NCBI GenBank assembly: GCA_030055595.1
Contig: JASFYH010000009.1
Location: 1-62,997 of the forward strand
Source of the DNA: Archaeoglobales archaeon
GTDB lineage: Archaea > Halobacteriota > Archaeoglobi > Archaeoglobales > Archaeoglobaceae
DNA length: 62,997 bases
Direction: 5' to 3'
The notes under the pieces are model-generated. The model had not been told where the DNA came from. It searched no databases and worked only from the letters and a program-made list of their open reading frames with translations. A program made the translations under genes and the position numbers. Shown here piece after piece: positions 34,082 through 42,217 of the stretch. Position 1 is the stretch's first letter. The number at the start of each line of letters is the position of its first letter.

Positions 34082-34261
34082 TTAGCATTTATAGTGTCTT
34101 CTGTAGCTAAGAACTCCGTCGATCTTTACCTTCGACTCGTCTTCGACTTTAACGATCAGATCGTAGTTGTAGTAAACCTCCCAGACCTCCTCGCAAATTG
34201 CTTTAAGCTTTTCTATGATCTCCTCCCTTCTCGAGCGGTCGATCCAGAGCTCAAGATACAT
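34082..34261 (-). CDS. Small protein of unknown function (59 aa) downstream of guaAB
   Basis: Open frame from ATG 34261 to TAA 34082. It begins 2 bp after the GMP synthase subunit stop, so it is probably the second gene of that transcript. The product starts MYLELWIDRSRREEIIEKL and continues with CEEVWEVYYNYDLIVKVEDE, ending SYRRHYKC. The predicted pattern beta-alpha-beta-beta suggests a small ferredoxin-like half-domain. Composition is protein-like throughout and the codons match neighbouring genes. Family not recognised. Confidence 0.6.
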   Translation of the reverse strand: MYLELWIDRSRREEIIEKLKAICEEVWEVYYNYDLIVKVEDESKVKIDGVLSYRRHYKC

Positions 34262-34263
34262 TT

Positions 34264-35208
34264 TTACTCGAATTCGATCGTAGCGGGAGGTTTGTCGGTC
34301 ACATCGTAAAGAACTCTCGTGATCTCGGGAACTTCTGCGGTGATCCTTTGTGAGAGCTTTCTTAGCCTTTCATAGGGAATTTCCACGAATTTTGCGGTCA
34401 TCGCATCTTCAGAAGCTACAACTCTCACGACGAGAATGTAGCCGTAAATTCTCTTTCCATCCTTTACTCCAGTTGCCTTCAGATCCAGCAGAACCGAAAA
34501 GTTCTGGAAAGAATCGAGATCATTTGTTTCTTCCTCAACGATCTGCGTTGCATTTCTTAAGATCTCGAGCTTTTCCCAAGTTACTTCTCCAACGATCCTT
34601 ATAGCCAATCCTGGCCCGGGAAATGCTCTCCTTTCCGAGATCTCCTTTGGAATTCCGAGCTTTCTTGCCACTTCTCTTACTTGTGGCTTATAAAGATCCT
34701 TGATCGGCTCAATCACCTTGAAACCATACTTCGAAGTGTCGATTCCGAGTTGCTCAAGCACGTTGTGCTGAGTCTTAACACCTCCGACTGTTTCAACGAT
34801 GTCCGCAGCAATCGTGCCTTGCACAAGATATTTTGCGTTCATTTCTCTCACAAGCTTGCCGAGGACCGTGTAAAAAGCCTCTCTGAATGCTTTTCTCTTC
34901 TCTTCAGGATCAACTTTGCCTTTTAAAGCTCCAAGAACTTCTTTTTTTGCGTCATAGATGAAGGCATCAAGCCCAAGTTCTTTGAGTATTTTAACCACGC
35001 TTTCTGGCTCACCTTTCCTTCTTAGCCCGTCATCGATGAAAACCGCCTTTATTGGTTTTCCAAGAGCTCTTGCAACGAGCACAGCTGACACAGTGCTGTC
35101 AACCCCGCCCGAGCAGGCTGCCAAAACTTTACCGCTTTCTTCAGGGCTCAGTATTTTCCTTATTGACTTTATATTCGCTTCTATGTATAAGTTTGGATCG
35201 AAATTCAT
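34264..35208 (-). CDS. guaAB: GMP synthase subunit B (ATP pyrophosphatase and dimerisation domains)
   Basis: 314 residues from ATG 35208, preceded by aaggggaa as ribosome binding site. The PP-loop CSGGVDSTVSA activates XMP; AFPGPGLAIRI and KPPATIEFE at the C-terminus are typical of the GMP synthase dimerisation domain. In archaea the glutaminase (subunit A) is a separate gene and is not in this window. Together they convert XMP to GMP with glutamine-derived ammonia. The 156-bp upstream gap (35209-35364) is AT-rich and probably carries its promoter. Confidence 0.95.
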   Translation of the reverse strand: MNFDPNLYIEANIKSIRKILSPEESGKVLAACSGGVDSTVSAVLVARALGKPIKAVFIDDGLRRKGEPESVVKILKELGLDAFIYDAKKEVLGALKGKVDPEEKRKAFREAFYTVLGKLVREMNAKYLVQGTIAADIVETVGGVKTQHNVLEQLGIDTSKYGFKVIEPIKDLYKPQVREVARKLGIPKEISERRAFPGPGLAIRIVGEVTWEKLEILRNATQIVEEETNDLDSFQNFSVLLDLKATGVKDGKRIYGYILVVRVVASEDAMTAKFVEIPYERLRKLSQRITAEVPEITRVLYDVTDKPPATIEFE

Positions 35209-35364
35209 GCTTCCCCTTCGCAAGGCTGATTAAAAATTTTTGGTGGCTTATTTCGCATTCCATCCTTTAAGCCCAAATTTAATCTTTGGAACTTCTGAAG
35301 AGCTTTTTCAACACTTCTTTATAGGCAAGGTATAGAAAAAGCAAAAATTGAAAAACAGCAGGAT

Positions 35365-36009
35365 CTAAACCTCAATCTCGATAAAATTGTATCCTTTTCT
35401 TTGCCTTATCTCCCCGAACTTTAATTTAAGTGGTTTTTTAAACAGTGGACCATCGTAAACGAATGTATGGAACTCACCATTTTCTCCGCAAACATCTACA
35501 GATCTTTTCTTCATTTCTTCAATAAAACTCTCATCGATCTCTTTCCCAAGCCATTCCTTCTCCAAAATGCTTTCCTTTACTGAGCAAACAACCGCACGAA
35601 ATCCCGCATTTATAAATTCCCTAACGATCTCTTCTCTTTCCATCTTCCAGAGAGGTAGAACAACCTCTATTCCAACCGATCTACAAACCTTTTCGATCCA
35701 TTCTCTGTGCACCTCGAGATCTATGTCTCCAAAGACACCATGAGTAAAACCCTCTGATTTTAGTCTCAGCAAAGCTTCCTTGTAATTCTTCTCGTAGTCT
35801 CCCCATGACGTTTTTATTTGCAAAATATCGATTCCAATAGCCTCAGCCTGCTTTTTCAGGACTTCCGCACGAATTCCGTGTGAGCGGGAATACAAGCCAT
35901 CTTCTGTTATCGTGTTCAACAGTAGCTCAACCTCAGCTCCGCTCTGCAGAGCTTTATAGAGAGCCAGACAGCTATCCTTACCACCACTCCAAGAAGCAAA
36001 GGCTTTCAT
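35365..36009 (-). CDS. dph6: Diphthine-ammonia ligase, Dph6/MJ0570 family
   Basis: 214 residues, HUP-domain ATP pyrophosphatase. PP-loop ASWSGGKDSCLALYKAL; further signatures SRSHGIRAEVLKKQAE, HGVFGDIDLEVHREW and CGENGEFHTFVYDGP. It catalyses the last step of diphthamide synthesis on elongation factor 2. The family was formerly DUF71; some archaeal members may differ in substrate. It stands alone between guaAB and the CoA-transferase genes. Confidence 0.9.
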   Translation of the reverse strand: MKAFASWSGGKDSCLALYKALQSGAEVELLLNTITEDGLYSRSHGIRAEVLKKQAEAIGIDILQIKTSWGDYEKNYKEALLRLKSEGFTHGVFGDIDLEVHREWIEKVCRSVGIEVVLPLWKMEREEIVREFINAGFRAVVCSVKESILEKEWLGKEIDESFIEEMKKRSVDVCGENGEFHTFVYDGPLFKKPLKLKFGEIRQRKGYNFIEIEV

Positions 36010-36069
36010 AACTCAAATCTCTTTAGGAATTAAAAACTTTTTGCTATAAAATCAAATAAAATTGAAAAA

Positions 36070-37275
36070 TTAGGATTTCTTTAGTTCCCTGCCTAAGATC
36101 TTTATGATCCTCGGTGGCGTTTCGGACATCTTGACAGCAGTGTTTGGAATCAGGATCTCCTTCCCGTCAGGATTAAATGAGATCAGGCTGTTTCTGACTT
36201 TCCAGTGCGGATCTTTTAGCAGTTCTTGGAGTTTGTTAAGCTTGACAATAACAGGTGCTCCGAGAAATCTGCCTATAAGCTTTCCTTTCGACTTCTTTCT
36301 TGCTTTAGCAACTAATTCTTTAACCGTGTATTTCTGCAGTTCCTTGTTAAGCTCATCATCAAGTGCTTTGATCTTCACTGGATCATCTGAGATCCTGTCG
36401 AGAGAATATCTCCAGTCAGGCTCAAGATCCCACCTTTTAATGATCTTGAGAAGAGCTCTGAAGTCTGGATCAGTTGGTGTTGCCAATGCTATATAGCCAT
36501 CTTTTACCCTATAGTAACCAAATGGATAAAGTATAAAGTCCAAGGTCCCGTATCTTGTTCTAGGTTTATCAAACAGAAAACCTACTATTGTTGGAAAAGC
36601 ATGAATCACCGCCAGTGCGTCATGTGTAGCAACGTCAACAAATTGCCCTTTACCACTCTTTTTTCTTTCAATCAGAGCAATCATAGCACCTACTGCAGCA
36701 TTAATGCCTGCCATCGCCCAAGCTGCCCACATTCCCGCCTTCAGGGGGTAGGAATATTTCTCTGTTAAATATGGGTTGCCTATTATACTTGGATATCCAT
36801 TGTAAGCTTGAGCGGTTAGATCTGAGTCAGGAACATTTGCAAATTCTCGTGCTTTTTGTGTAAAATGTCCGTAAGGGGATACTGCTATATAGACAACTCC
36901 GGGGTTTCTCTCCGAGATTTGTCGATAGCCTATGCCCAAGGAATCAAGCTCACCCGGCTTCATTCCGTCAATGATTACATCGCAGGACATTATTTCTTTC
37001 TTTATTTTTTCGTCGAATTTCACTAACTCTTTATTTCTACTCTCAACGAGATATGGGATTCCGCAACCATTAACTTCCGCCCCATAGGGGCTGATTTTCT
37101 TTGCCTCATCATCAAAGTCCACTCGAATTACCTTTGCACCGAATTCCGCAAGTAGTGAACCCGCAATAGCTCCCGCGAAGTTCTCTCCAGCGATCTCAGC
37201 TACCTTTATATCCTCCAATGCAAACGGTTTGTTGTCTTCTGCAAAAAGTTTCATTAGAATTTCATCTCTACTCAT
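36070..37275 (-). CDS. Family III CoA transferase (CaiB/BaiF), second subunit of a pair
   Basis: 401 residues from ATG 37275, overlapping the upstream CoA transferase stop by 8 bp. Family III fold: FGAKVIRVDFDD, SCDVIIDGMKPGELDSLGIGY, YIAVSPYGHF, and the putative catalytic Asp in PDSDLTAQAYNGYPSI. The N-terminal CoA-binding stretch is atypical (KVAEIAGENFAGAIAG). Family III enzymes transfer CoA between carboxylic acids via an aspartyl-CoA intermediate. Two adjacent paralogues suggest a heteromeric enzyme like benzylsuccinate CoA transferase (BbsEF); the substrate is unknown. Last gene of the transporter locus. Confidence 0.87.
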   Translation of the reverse strand: MSRDEILMKLFAEDNKPFALEDIKVAEIAGENFAGAIAGSLLAEFGAKVIRVDFDDEAKKISPYGAEVNGCGIPYLVESRNKELVKFDEKIKKEIMSCDVIIDGMKPGELDSLGIGYRQISERNPGVVYIAVSPYGHFTQKAREFANVPDSDLTAQAYNGYPSIIGNPYLTEKYSYPLKAGMWAAWAMAGINAAVGAMIALIERKKSGKGQFVDVATHDALAVIHAFPTIVGFLFDKPRTRYGTLDFILYPFGYYRVKDGYIALATPTDPDFRALLKIIKRWDLEPDWRYSLDRISDDPVKIKALDDELNKELQKYTVKELVAKARKKSKGKLIGRFLGAPVIVKLNKLQELLKDPHWKVRNSLISFNPDGKEILIPNTAVKMSETPPRIIKILGRELKKS

Positions 37276-38584
37276 CCTTCTCACCCTTGAATACTGGATC
37301 TTTATCCGGCTCCCAAATTGGTGGAGGAGCACAACCAGGTTGCTCGTCCCAGTAGCCTATCACGTCCTCTTCCTCAAGCTTCTTTATCTGCTCATCACTC
37401 ATACCAAGCCACTTCTTCAGTATCAGTCTATTGTGATAGCCCACGGGTCTTGCGATCCATTTTGTATTCCCAGGTGTTGCACTCATTGCCACAAATGCGC
37501 CAGTAACAGGGATCTCGCCGTAGAGACGGTCTAAGATCTTCACTATGCTTTTTCTCTCCCATCTCCATGGATCTTTGAAAACCTCTACATCATTTAAGAC
37601 AGGTGAAGCGGGGAAGCCAAGTTTCTTGGCAAACTCGAGGATCTCAGCAAGGGTATGCTTTGCAACCCATTTTTCAACGATCTGATTAAGTTCATCGATT
37701 TTCTCCTTTCTCATCCTTTCCCCGTCCTTTAAGCCCTCAACTACGCTTGCAAGTGCTTTGAATTGTTTCTCAGTCATTATTGCTATTGCTACAAACTTTT
37801 CGTCTGCGGTTTTGAAGATCCCAGAGGGACTTGCACATGGATCTATATTTCCTGTTTTGCCGATTTCTTGTCCAGTTAGGCTAAAGTAGGGGATGTCATA
37901 TAGAAATCTTACCAAACTCTCAGTCTGTGAAACGTCGATATACTGTCCTTTGCCTGTCTTCTCTCTGTGGTAGAGAGCATTTAGGACAGCGAAAACCACC
38001 ATCATGGATGGGAGGTAATCTCCGAAATAATCTGGTAGTTTGTAGAATTCTTCGATTTCTTTCCATCCGGTCTTCACCGCAAGAGATGCGACGCCCTGAG
38101 CAGCAACGTCAAAGCTTGGAGCTTTGCTTAAAGGTCCATATTGTCCAAATCCAGAACAGCTCACATAAACGATCTTTGGATTCACTTTACTTATCTGAGC
38201 ATAACCAACGCCCATCGCATCAGCCAATCCCGCTCTGAAGTTCTCAACGAAAACGTCCGCCCTCTTTGCAAGCTCGAATATGATCTCTCTTGCCTTTGCA
38301 TTTCTCGCATCTGCAGCTATGAAATACTTGTTTGCATTCTGGATCCCATAAACAAGATTTGTTCTGTTGTAGTATCTACCAAATACTGCTGCAAGTCTGT
38401 ATCTTTCGCCCTCTCCGGGAGTCTCTATTTTAACAACTTCAGCGCCAAATTGAGCCAAAATTCTACCGACATTTGGTCCAAAGACGAAGTGTGTTAGCTC
38501 AACAACTCTAATTCCCTTTAGCGGTGGTTCTCTTTTCTCCCCCTCTTTGAAGAGGGATTCCACATAACTAAAATAGTCCGTCAT
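37268..38584 (-). CDS. Family III CoA transferase (CaiB/BaiF), first subunit of a pair
   Basis: 438 residues. IRVVELTHFVFGPNVGRILAQFGAEVVKIE at the N-terminus and ADVFVENFRAGLADAMGVGY are strong family III motifs. The likely catalytic Asp is in KAPSFDVAAQG, followed by GKGQYIDVSQTESLV. About 30 extra C-terminal residues are charged and Trp/Pro-rich. The start overlaps the livF stop (38581-38584), so the CoA transferases are translationally coupled to the ABC transporter. That links imported carboxylate and CoA activation. Confidence 0.9.
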   Translation of the reverse strand: MTDYFSYVESLFKEGEKREPPLKGIRVVELTHFVFGPNVGRILAQFGAEVVKIETPGEGERYRLAAVFGRYYNRTNLVYGIQNANKYFIAADARNAKAREIIFELAKRADVFVENFRAGLADAMGVGYAQISKVNPKIVYVSCSGFGQYGPLSKAPSFDVAAQGVASLAVKTGWKEIEEFYKLPDYFGDYLPSMMVVFAVLNALYHREKTGKGQYIDVSQTESLVRFLYDIPYFSLTGQEIGKTGNIDPCASPSGIFKTADEKFVAIAIMTEKQFKALASVVEGLKDGERMRKEKIDELNQIVEKWVAKHTLAEILEFAKKLGFPASPVLNDVEVFKDPWRWERKSIVKILDRLYGEIPVTGAFVAMSATPGNTKWIARPVGYHNRLILKKWLGMSDEQIKKLEEEDVIGYWDEQPGCAPPPIWEPDKDPVFKGEKDE

Positions 38585-39288
38585 AGGCCCAGATACACCC
38601 TCCTTACATTTTCATTTTTAGCTAACTCCTCACTCGTCCCCTCCATCCATATCTTTCCGTTTTCAATGATATAAGCTCGATCACTTATTTGAAGAACTCT
38701 TTTTGCGTTTTGGTCGGACAACAATATCGTGATCTTGTTTTCATCTCTTAGGGACTTTATAAGTCTGTAGACCTCCAAGGAGATCTTTGGAGCTAAACCA
38801 AGACTTGGTTCATCGATCAGGAGAAGTTTTGGTGAAGCCATTAATGCTCTGGCAATTGTGAGCATCTGTTGCTCTCCACCGCTTAAGGTTCCCGCCATCT
38901 GCATTCGCCTCTCTTTAAGTCTCGGGAATTTCGAGTAAATAAATTCCAAGGAATTCTTTCTCTTCTTCCAAGCTTCGCCATTTATAGCTCCCATTAGTAA
39001 ATTCTCTTCGACTGTTAGAAAAGGAAAGAGTTTTCTACCTTCTGGGGCAATTGTGACACCCTTCTTTATGATCTCGTAGGTGGGCAAATTCATCAACTCA
39101 TCACCATTCAATTTGATCTTCCCTTTCTTCGGCTTCACCGCTCCGATAATAGAGTTCATTATTGTGCTCTTCCCCGCTCCATTTGGTCCTATGAGTCCGA
39201 CTATCTCTCCGTTTTCGACTTTAATTGAAATTCCACCGACAGCCAATATCTTCCCATACCACACTTCCAAATCTTCCACGCTCATCAT
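38581..39288 (-). CDS. livF: Branched-chain amino acid-type ABC transporter ATPase (LivF-like)
   Basis: 235 residues. Walker A GPNGAGKST, Q loop, signature LSGGEQQML, Walker B LLLIDEPSLGL. GVTIAPEGRKLFPFLTVEENL is diagnostic of LivF. It overlaps livG upstream (39285-39288) and the CoA transferase downstream by 4 bp each, forming one operon. The substrate is probably not an amino acid, given the linked CoA-transferase genes. HAAT-family systems also carry aromatic and aliphatic acids, amides and urea. Confidence 0.93.
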   Translation of the reverse strand: MMSVEDLEVWYGKILAVGGISIKVENGEIVGLIGPNGAGKSTIMNSIIGAVKPKKGKIKLNGDELMNLPTYEIIKKGVTIAPEGRKLFPFLTVEENLLMGAINGEAWKKRKNSLEFIYSKFPRLKERRMQMAGTLSGGEQQMLTIARALMASPKLLLIDEPSLGLAPKISLEVYRLIKSLRDENKITILLSDQNAKRVLQISDRAYIIENGKIWMEGTSEELAKNENVRRVYLGL

Positions 39289-40013
39289 ACTTCTTCCTCC
39301 CCTATGTAGGCTTCAACAACTTCCGGTCTCCTAACAACGTCTTCTGGTTTTCCATCAGCAATGAGTCTTCCATAGTGCATCACAAGAACTCTCTCAGCGG
39401 ATCTCATAAGCACTTTCAATACGTGTTCGATCCACATTATCGTCAGGTCAAACTCGCTTCTGATCCTATTTATGAGCTTTGAAACAGCTTCAGCCTCTAC
39501 TGGATTTAGTCCCGCCATTGCTTCGTCTATCAGCAAAAGTTTCGGTTTAAGTGCCAATGCTCTTGCAAGTTCAAGCAATCTCAGTTCGTATATGGCAAGA
39601 TCTCCAGCTAAAACATCTCTCTTTTTCAGTAGTCCAAAGAGATCGAGATAGTAGATCGCTTCCGCACCAGCTTCGGTCATCGTCATCCCTTTTCCATACT
39701 CGCTTCCGAGAATTGCGTAAAGCACATTCATATGTGCGGTCATGTTCGAAATGACTCTTGGATTCTGGAAAGTCCTTGCTATCCCGAGTTTGGCTCTTTC
39801 GTTCATTCTTTTCTTTGTTATGTCTTGTCCATTAAACTCTATTTTTCCGTTGTCAGGGGAGTAGAATCCGGAGATCAGGTTGATCAATGTGGTTTTCCCC
39901 GCCCCATTTGGTCCTATGAGTCCAACTATTTCGCCCTTCTCTATCTTGAAGCTAACATCGTTAACCGCTATGATTCCTCCAAACCTTTTTGTCAGGTTTG
40001 ATATTTTTAGCAT
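39285..40013 (-). CDS. livG: Branched-chain amino acid-type ABC transporter ATPase (LivG-like)
   Basis: 242 residues. Walker [10 protein letters not shown], and [22 protein letters not shown] is typical of LivG. The C-loop is reduced: where LSGGxQR is expected the sequence reads [20 protein letters not shown], so the canonical signature is degenerate, although Walker B ([13 protein letters not shown]) and the H-loop (WIEHVLK) are present. ATP hydrolysis may then rely mainly on the composite site with the intact LivF signature. Ten bp after livM. Confidence 0.9.
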   Translation of the reverse strand: MLKISNLTKRFGGIIAVNDVSFKIEKGEIVGLIGPNGAGKTTLINLISGFYSPDNGKIEFNGQDITKKRMNERAKLGIARTFQNPRVISNMTAHMNVLYAILGSEYGKGMTMTEAGAEAIYYLDLFGLLKKRDVLAGDLAIYELRLLELARALALKPKLLLIDEAMAGLNPVEAEAVSKLINRIRSEFDLTIMWIEHVLKVLMRSAERVLVMHYGRLIADGKPEDVVRRPEVVEAYIGEEEV

Positions 40014-40023
40014 TTAGATCACC

Positions 40024-41097
40024 TCATGATTTCCTCCTAACTCTGATACTCGGCTCGTATTCTCTGTATCTTCTCTTCCTGTAAAGTCCCCAGAAGCCTT
40101 CTCTAAGGGTGTATAGCAGTGCTAAAAGGATCAGGAACAGGATCACAACTGAAAGTTCACCAAAGCTTACTCTCGTAACTTCTCTGAGAGTTGCCACAAT
40201 GTAAGCACTTACGACTACGCCGTATATTGCTCCTTTACCCGCTAGAGTAGCAGTTAGAAGCACCATGATCAAGAATGAGGGCATTAACCATACTGGTCCG
40301 GAAAATGAGCCCTGGTAATGTGCTAAAAACCATCCGCAGACAGCCATTGCCCCGCTTGTAAGTGTGAAGGTTATTATTTTTATCTGTCGGACGTTTATGC
40401 CGTATGAGAGCGCAACGTCTTCGTCTTCGTTTATAACACCCATCATAAGACCGTATCTCGATCTCAGGGTTCTGTCAACGAAGAACAGAAAGATCAGTGC
40501 TATCGCTAAGGAGACATAAACAAAGATCACAACGTCAAGAGTCACGTTACCGGTGGTAGGGAATAGTAGTTCTACATTTGGAATTCCTGTCTCAGCACCG
40601 AAGATGTCTGAGCGCCAGTAGGTGATCTCCCCTAAGATAAATGGCAATAGAAGCGTGATCAGCACGTAGTAAACTCCCCTCGAAATTATTGTGATTGGGC
40701 TAATGGCAAGAGCTATGAGTGCTCCCACGAAAAACGCAGCTGGCAAAGTTAATGCTGGACTCAATCCAAGATCTCTGCTCAAGAGAGCTGCAGTGTAGCC
40801 ACCTACAGCTAAGAAGAAGTGCGGTCCGAAGCTTAGACGACCAGTTCCGATCGTCTGGAGATTAAACGGAACCGCCATCATTATTAGGAGATTTGCAAAG
40901 ATCAGAGTTGACATCAAGGCTATAGGCTGATAGTGGAAGACGGTGGTTGCTGTGAGATATAGGAGAAGTGGCAGAGCTAACCAAATGATAAGCCCAAATA
41001 TTGGGTTTCTCCAATACCTCGGTTCTACAGTCCATTCGTATTTTCTACCGAGCAGGTGTATTATTATCCTACCCCTTCTTGGTTCGATCTTAGCCAT
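40024..41097 (-). CDS. livM: Branched-chain amino acid-type ABC transporter permease (LivM-like)
   Basis: 357 residues with about 9-10 hydrophobic segments. The N-terminal ~28 residues are basic and cytoplasmic. TGRLSFGPHFFLAVGGYTAALL matches the LivM signature (G-x-LSLG-x2-FFG-GAY). The loop GLMMGVINEDEDVALSYGINV corresponds to the EAA-like ATPase-contact region. The C-terminus is long and basic (RKRRYREYEPSIRVRRKS). Located 6 bp downstream of livH. Confidence 0.92.
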   Translation of the reverse strand: MAKIEPRRGRIIIHLLGRKYEWTVEPRYWRNPIFGLIIWLALPLLLYLTATTVFHYQPIALMSTLIFANLLIMMAVPFNLQTIGTGRLSFGPHFFLAVGGYTAALLSRDLGLSPALTLPAAFFVGALIALAISPITIISRGVYYVLITLLLPFILGEITYWRSDIFGAETGIPNVELLFPTTGNVTLDVVIFVYVSLAIALIFLFFVDRTLRSRYGLMMGVINEDEDVALSYGINVRQIKIITFTLTSGAMAVCGWFLAHYQGSFSGPVWLMPSFLIMVLLTATLAGKGAIYGVVVSAYIVATLREVTRVSFGELSVVILFLILLALLYTLREGFWGLYRKRRYREYEPSIRVRRKS

Positions 41098-41103
41098 ATA
41101 CTA

Positions 41104-41976
41104 TCACCATATAGTTTCTGCCCTTGCCAATCCCTTCGGACGGACTATTAATACAGCCATAACGACGACGAGTGCGACTAGGAGCATCAGTCGTGGATCC
41201 AGCATGAAGCCAACGGAAGCCTGTATGAGACCAATAATATAAGCAGCAATGACACTCCCTTTAAGATTACCCAAGCCTCCAAGAACCGCAACGAGAATGG
41301 CTATTGTAAATACGCTCCATCCAATATATGGATTCAATGCCCAGATCGGAGAGATCAGTAGCATTATGATCGCTGGGGGTATTGAAGCGATGATCATAGC
41401 TAAGGCAAAAGTTCTGTTGAAATTCACTCCAACGAGCTTTGATGCGAACATATCTTGACTTATAGCTCTCATTATGAATCCGTTTTTGGTTCTTGTGAAG
41501 AAGAGCAAGTAAACTGCTAACATTGCAAGGGAGACGAATGCTGTTACCACATACTGTCCTGGGACATTTGCCTCACCGAAGGAGACAAGCTCACCATAGA
41601 TCGTTGTTGGTAGGTATACTCCAACGATCTCTGGGTAAGCGTAGGCAATAAGCTCCTCGATTATTACGAAGACCGCCACTAGTGCTGCGAGCATATAGTC
41701 TTCAAGTTCCGCGAACTTGAGGATCACGATCCTATATACTGCATAGGTGAATAGTGAAACTAATGCTATTGCCAGCACTATTGATTCTATGAGTCCGAAG
41801 CCCAGATCATTCCAGAACATCCAAGTGCCATAGACCGCTATCAGGAAGATCGCTCCATAAGCCAGGTTGAAAACTCTGAGCACTCCCGTAGTTAGTGTAA
41901 AGCCGAGAGCGATTCCTAAATACATCGAGCCGAAGATAAAGGTGTAGGCAACGATCAAAGAGAGTTCCGCCAACAT
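41104..41976 (-). CDS. livH: Branched-chain amino acid-type ABC transporter permease (LivH-like)
   Basis: 290 residues from ATG 41976, preceded by aaaggtgg; a GTG at 41985 would add three residues. About eight membrane segments. ALGFTLTTGVLRVFNLAYGAIFLI matches the LivH N-terminal signature, and MRAISQDMFASKLVGVNFNRTF is the cytoplasmic coupling loop. The start lies 1 bp after the stop of a 28-codon reading frame (41978-42064) that begins just downstream of a TATA-like element. The permease genes may therefore have their own promoter. Confidence 0.92.
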   Translation of the reverse strand: MLAELSLIVAYTFIFGSMYLGIALGFTLTTGVLRVFNLAYGAIFLIAVYGTWMFWNDLGFGLIESIVLAIALVSLFTYAVYRIVILKFAELEDYMLAALVAVFVIIEELIAYAYPEIVGVYLPTTIYGELVSFGEANVPGQYVVTAFVSLAMLAVYLLFFTRTKNGFIMRAISQDMFASKLVGVNFNRTFALAMIIASIPPAIIMLLISPIWALNPYIGWSVFTIAILVAVLGGLGNLKGSVIAAYIIGLIQASVGFMLDPRLMLLVALVVVMAVLIVRPKGLARAETIW

Positions 41977-41977
41977 T

Positions 41978-42064
41978 TTAACCACCTTTTAGCTTTTTAT
42001 TTGCGAATTTAATAGACGTCTCTGGCATACTCCCTTTTTTAATGATTTCTTGTCTCAACTTCAT
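41978..42064 (-). CDS. Possible 28-residue leader peptide upstream of livH
   Basis: ATG 42064 to TAA 41978, ending 1 bp before the livH ATG. Residues run MKLRQEIIKKGSMPETSIKF then ANKKLKGG. The first codons (ATGAAG) and about 45 bp of upstream sequence resemble the start and promoter of the substrate-binding-protein gene at 43705, suggesting that a promoter plus start codon were duplicated. Translation might couple to livH, or the frame may be a duplication by-product. No homologue recognised. Confidence 0.35.
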   Translation of the reverse strand: MKLRQEIIKKGSMPETSIKFANKKLKGG

Positions 42065-42086
42065 GATTTTTTACGCTTTTGTGTTG

Positions 42087-42094
42087 TATTTAAG
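42087..42094 (-). promoter_or_regulatory. TATA-like element of a second promoter in the transport locus
   Basis: On the minus strand the element reads CTTAAATA, centred about 26 bp upstream of the ATG at 42064, the expected distance for a leaderless transcript. Minus-strand AATCTTAAAT, CAAC, CAAAA and AATCATGAAG are shared in order and spacing with the region upstream of 43705. Confidence 0.5.
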
Positions 42095-42217
42095 ATTTGT
42101 GGTTTCTCGAGTCAGTGTTGTGAGAGAGCATTCCAAAGGTTCCTATTTAATTTTTAGGAAAATTCAAGAGTCAAGTGTAATAAAAATAAAAGAAGTAATG
42201 CTTTATCTAAAAAATTT

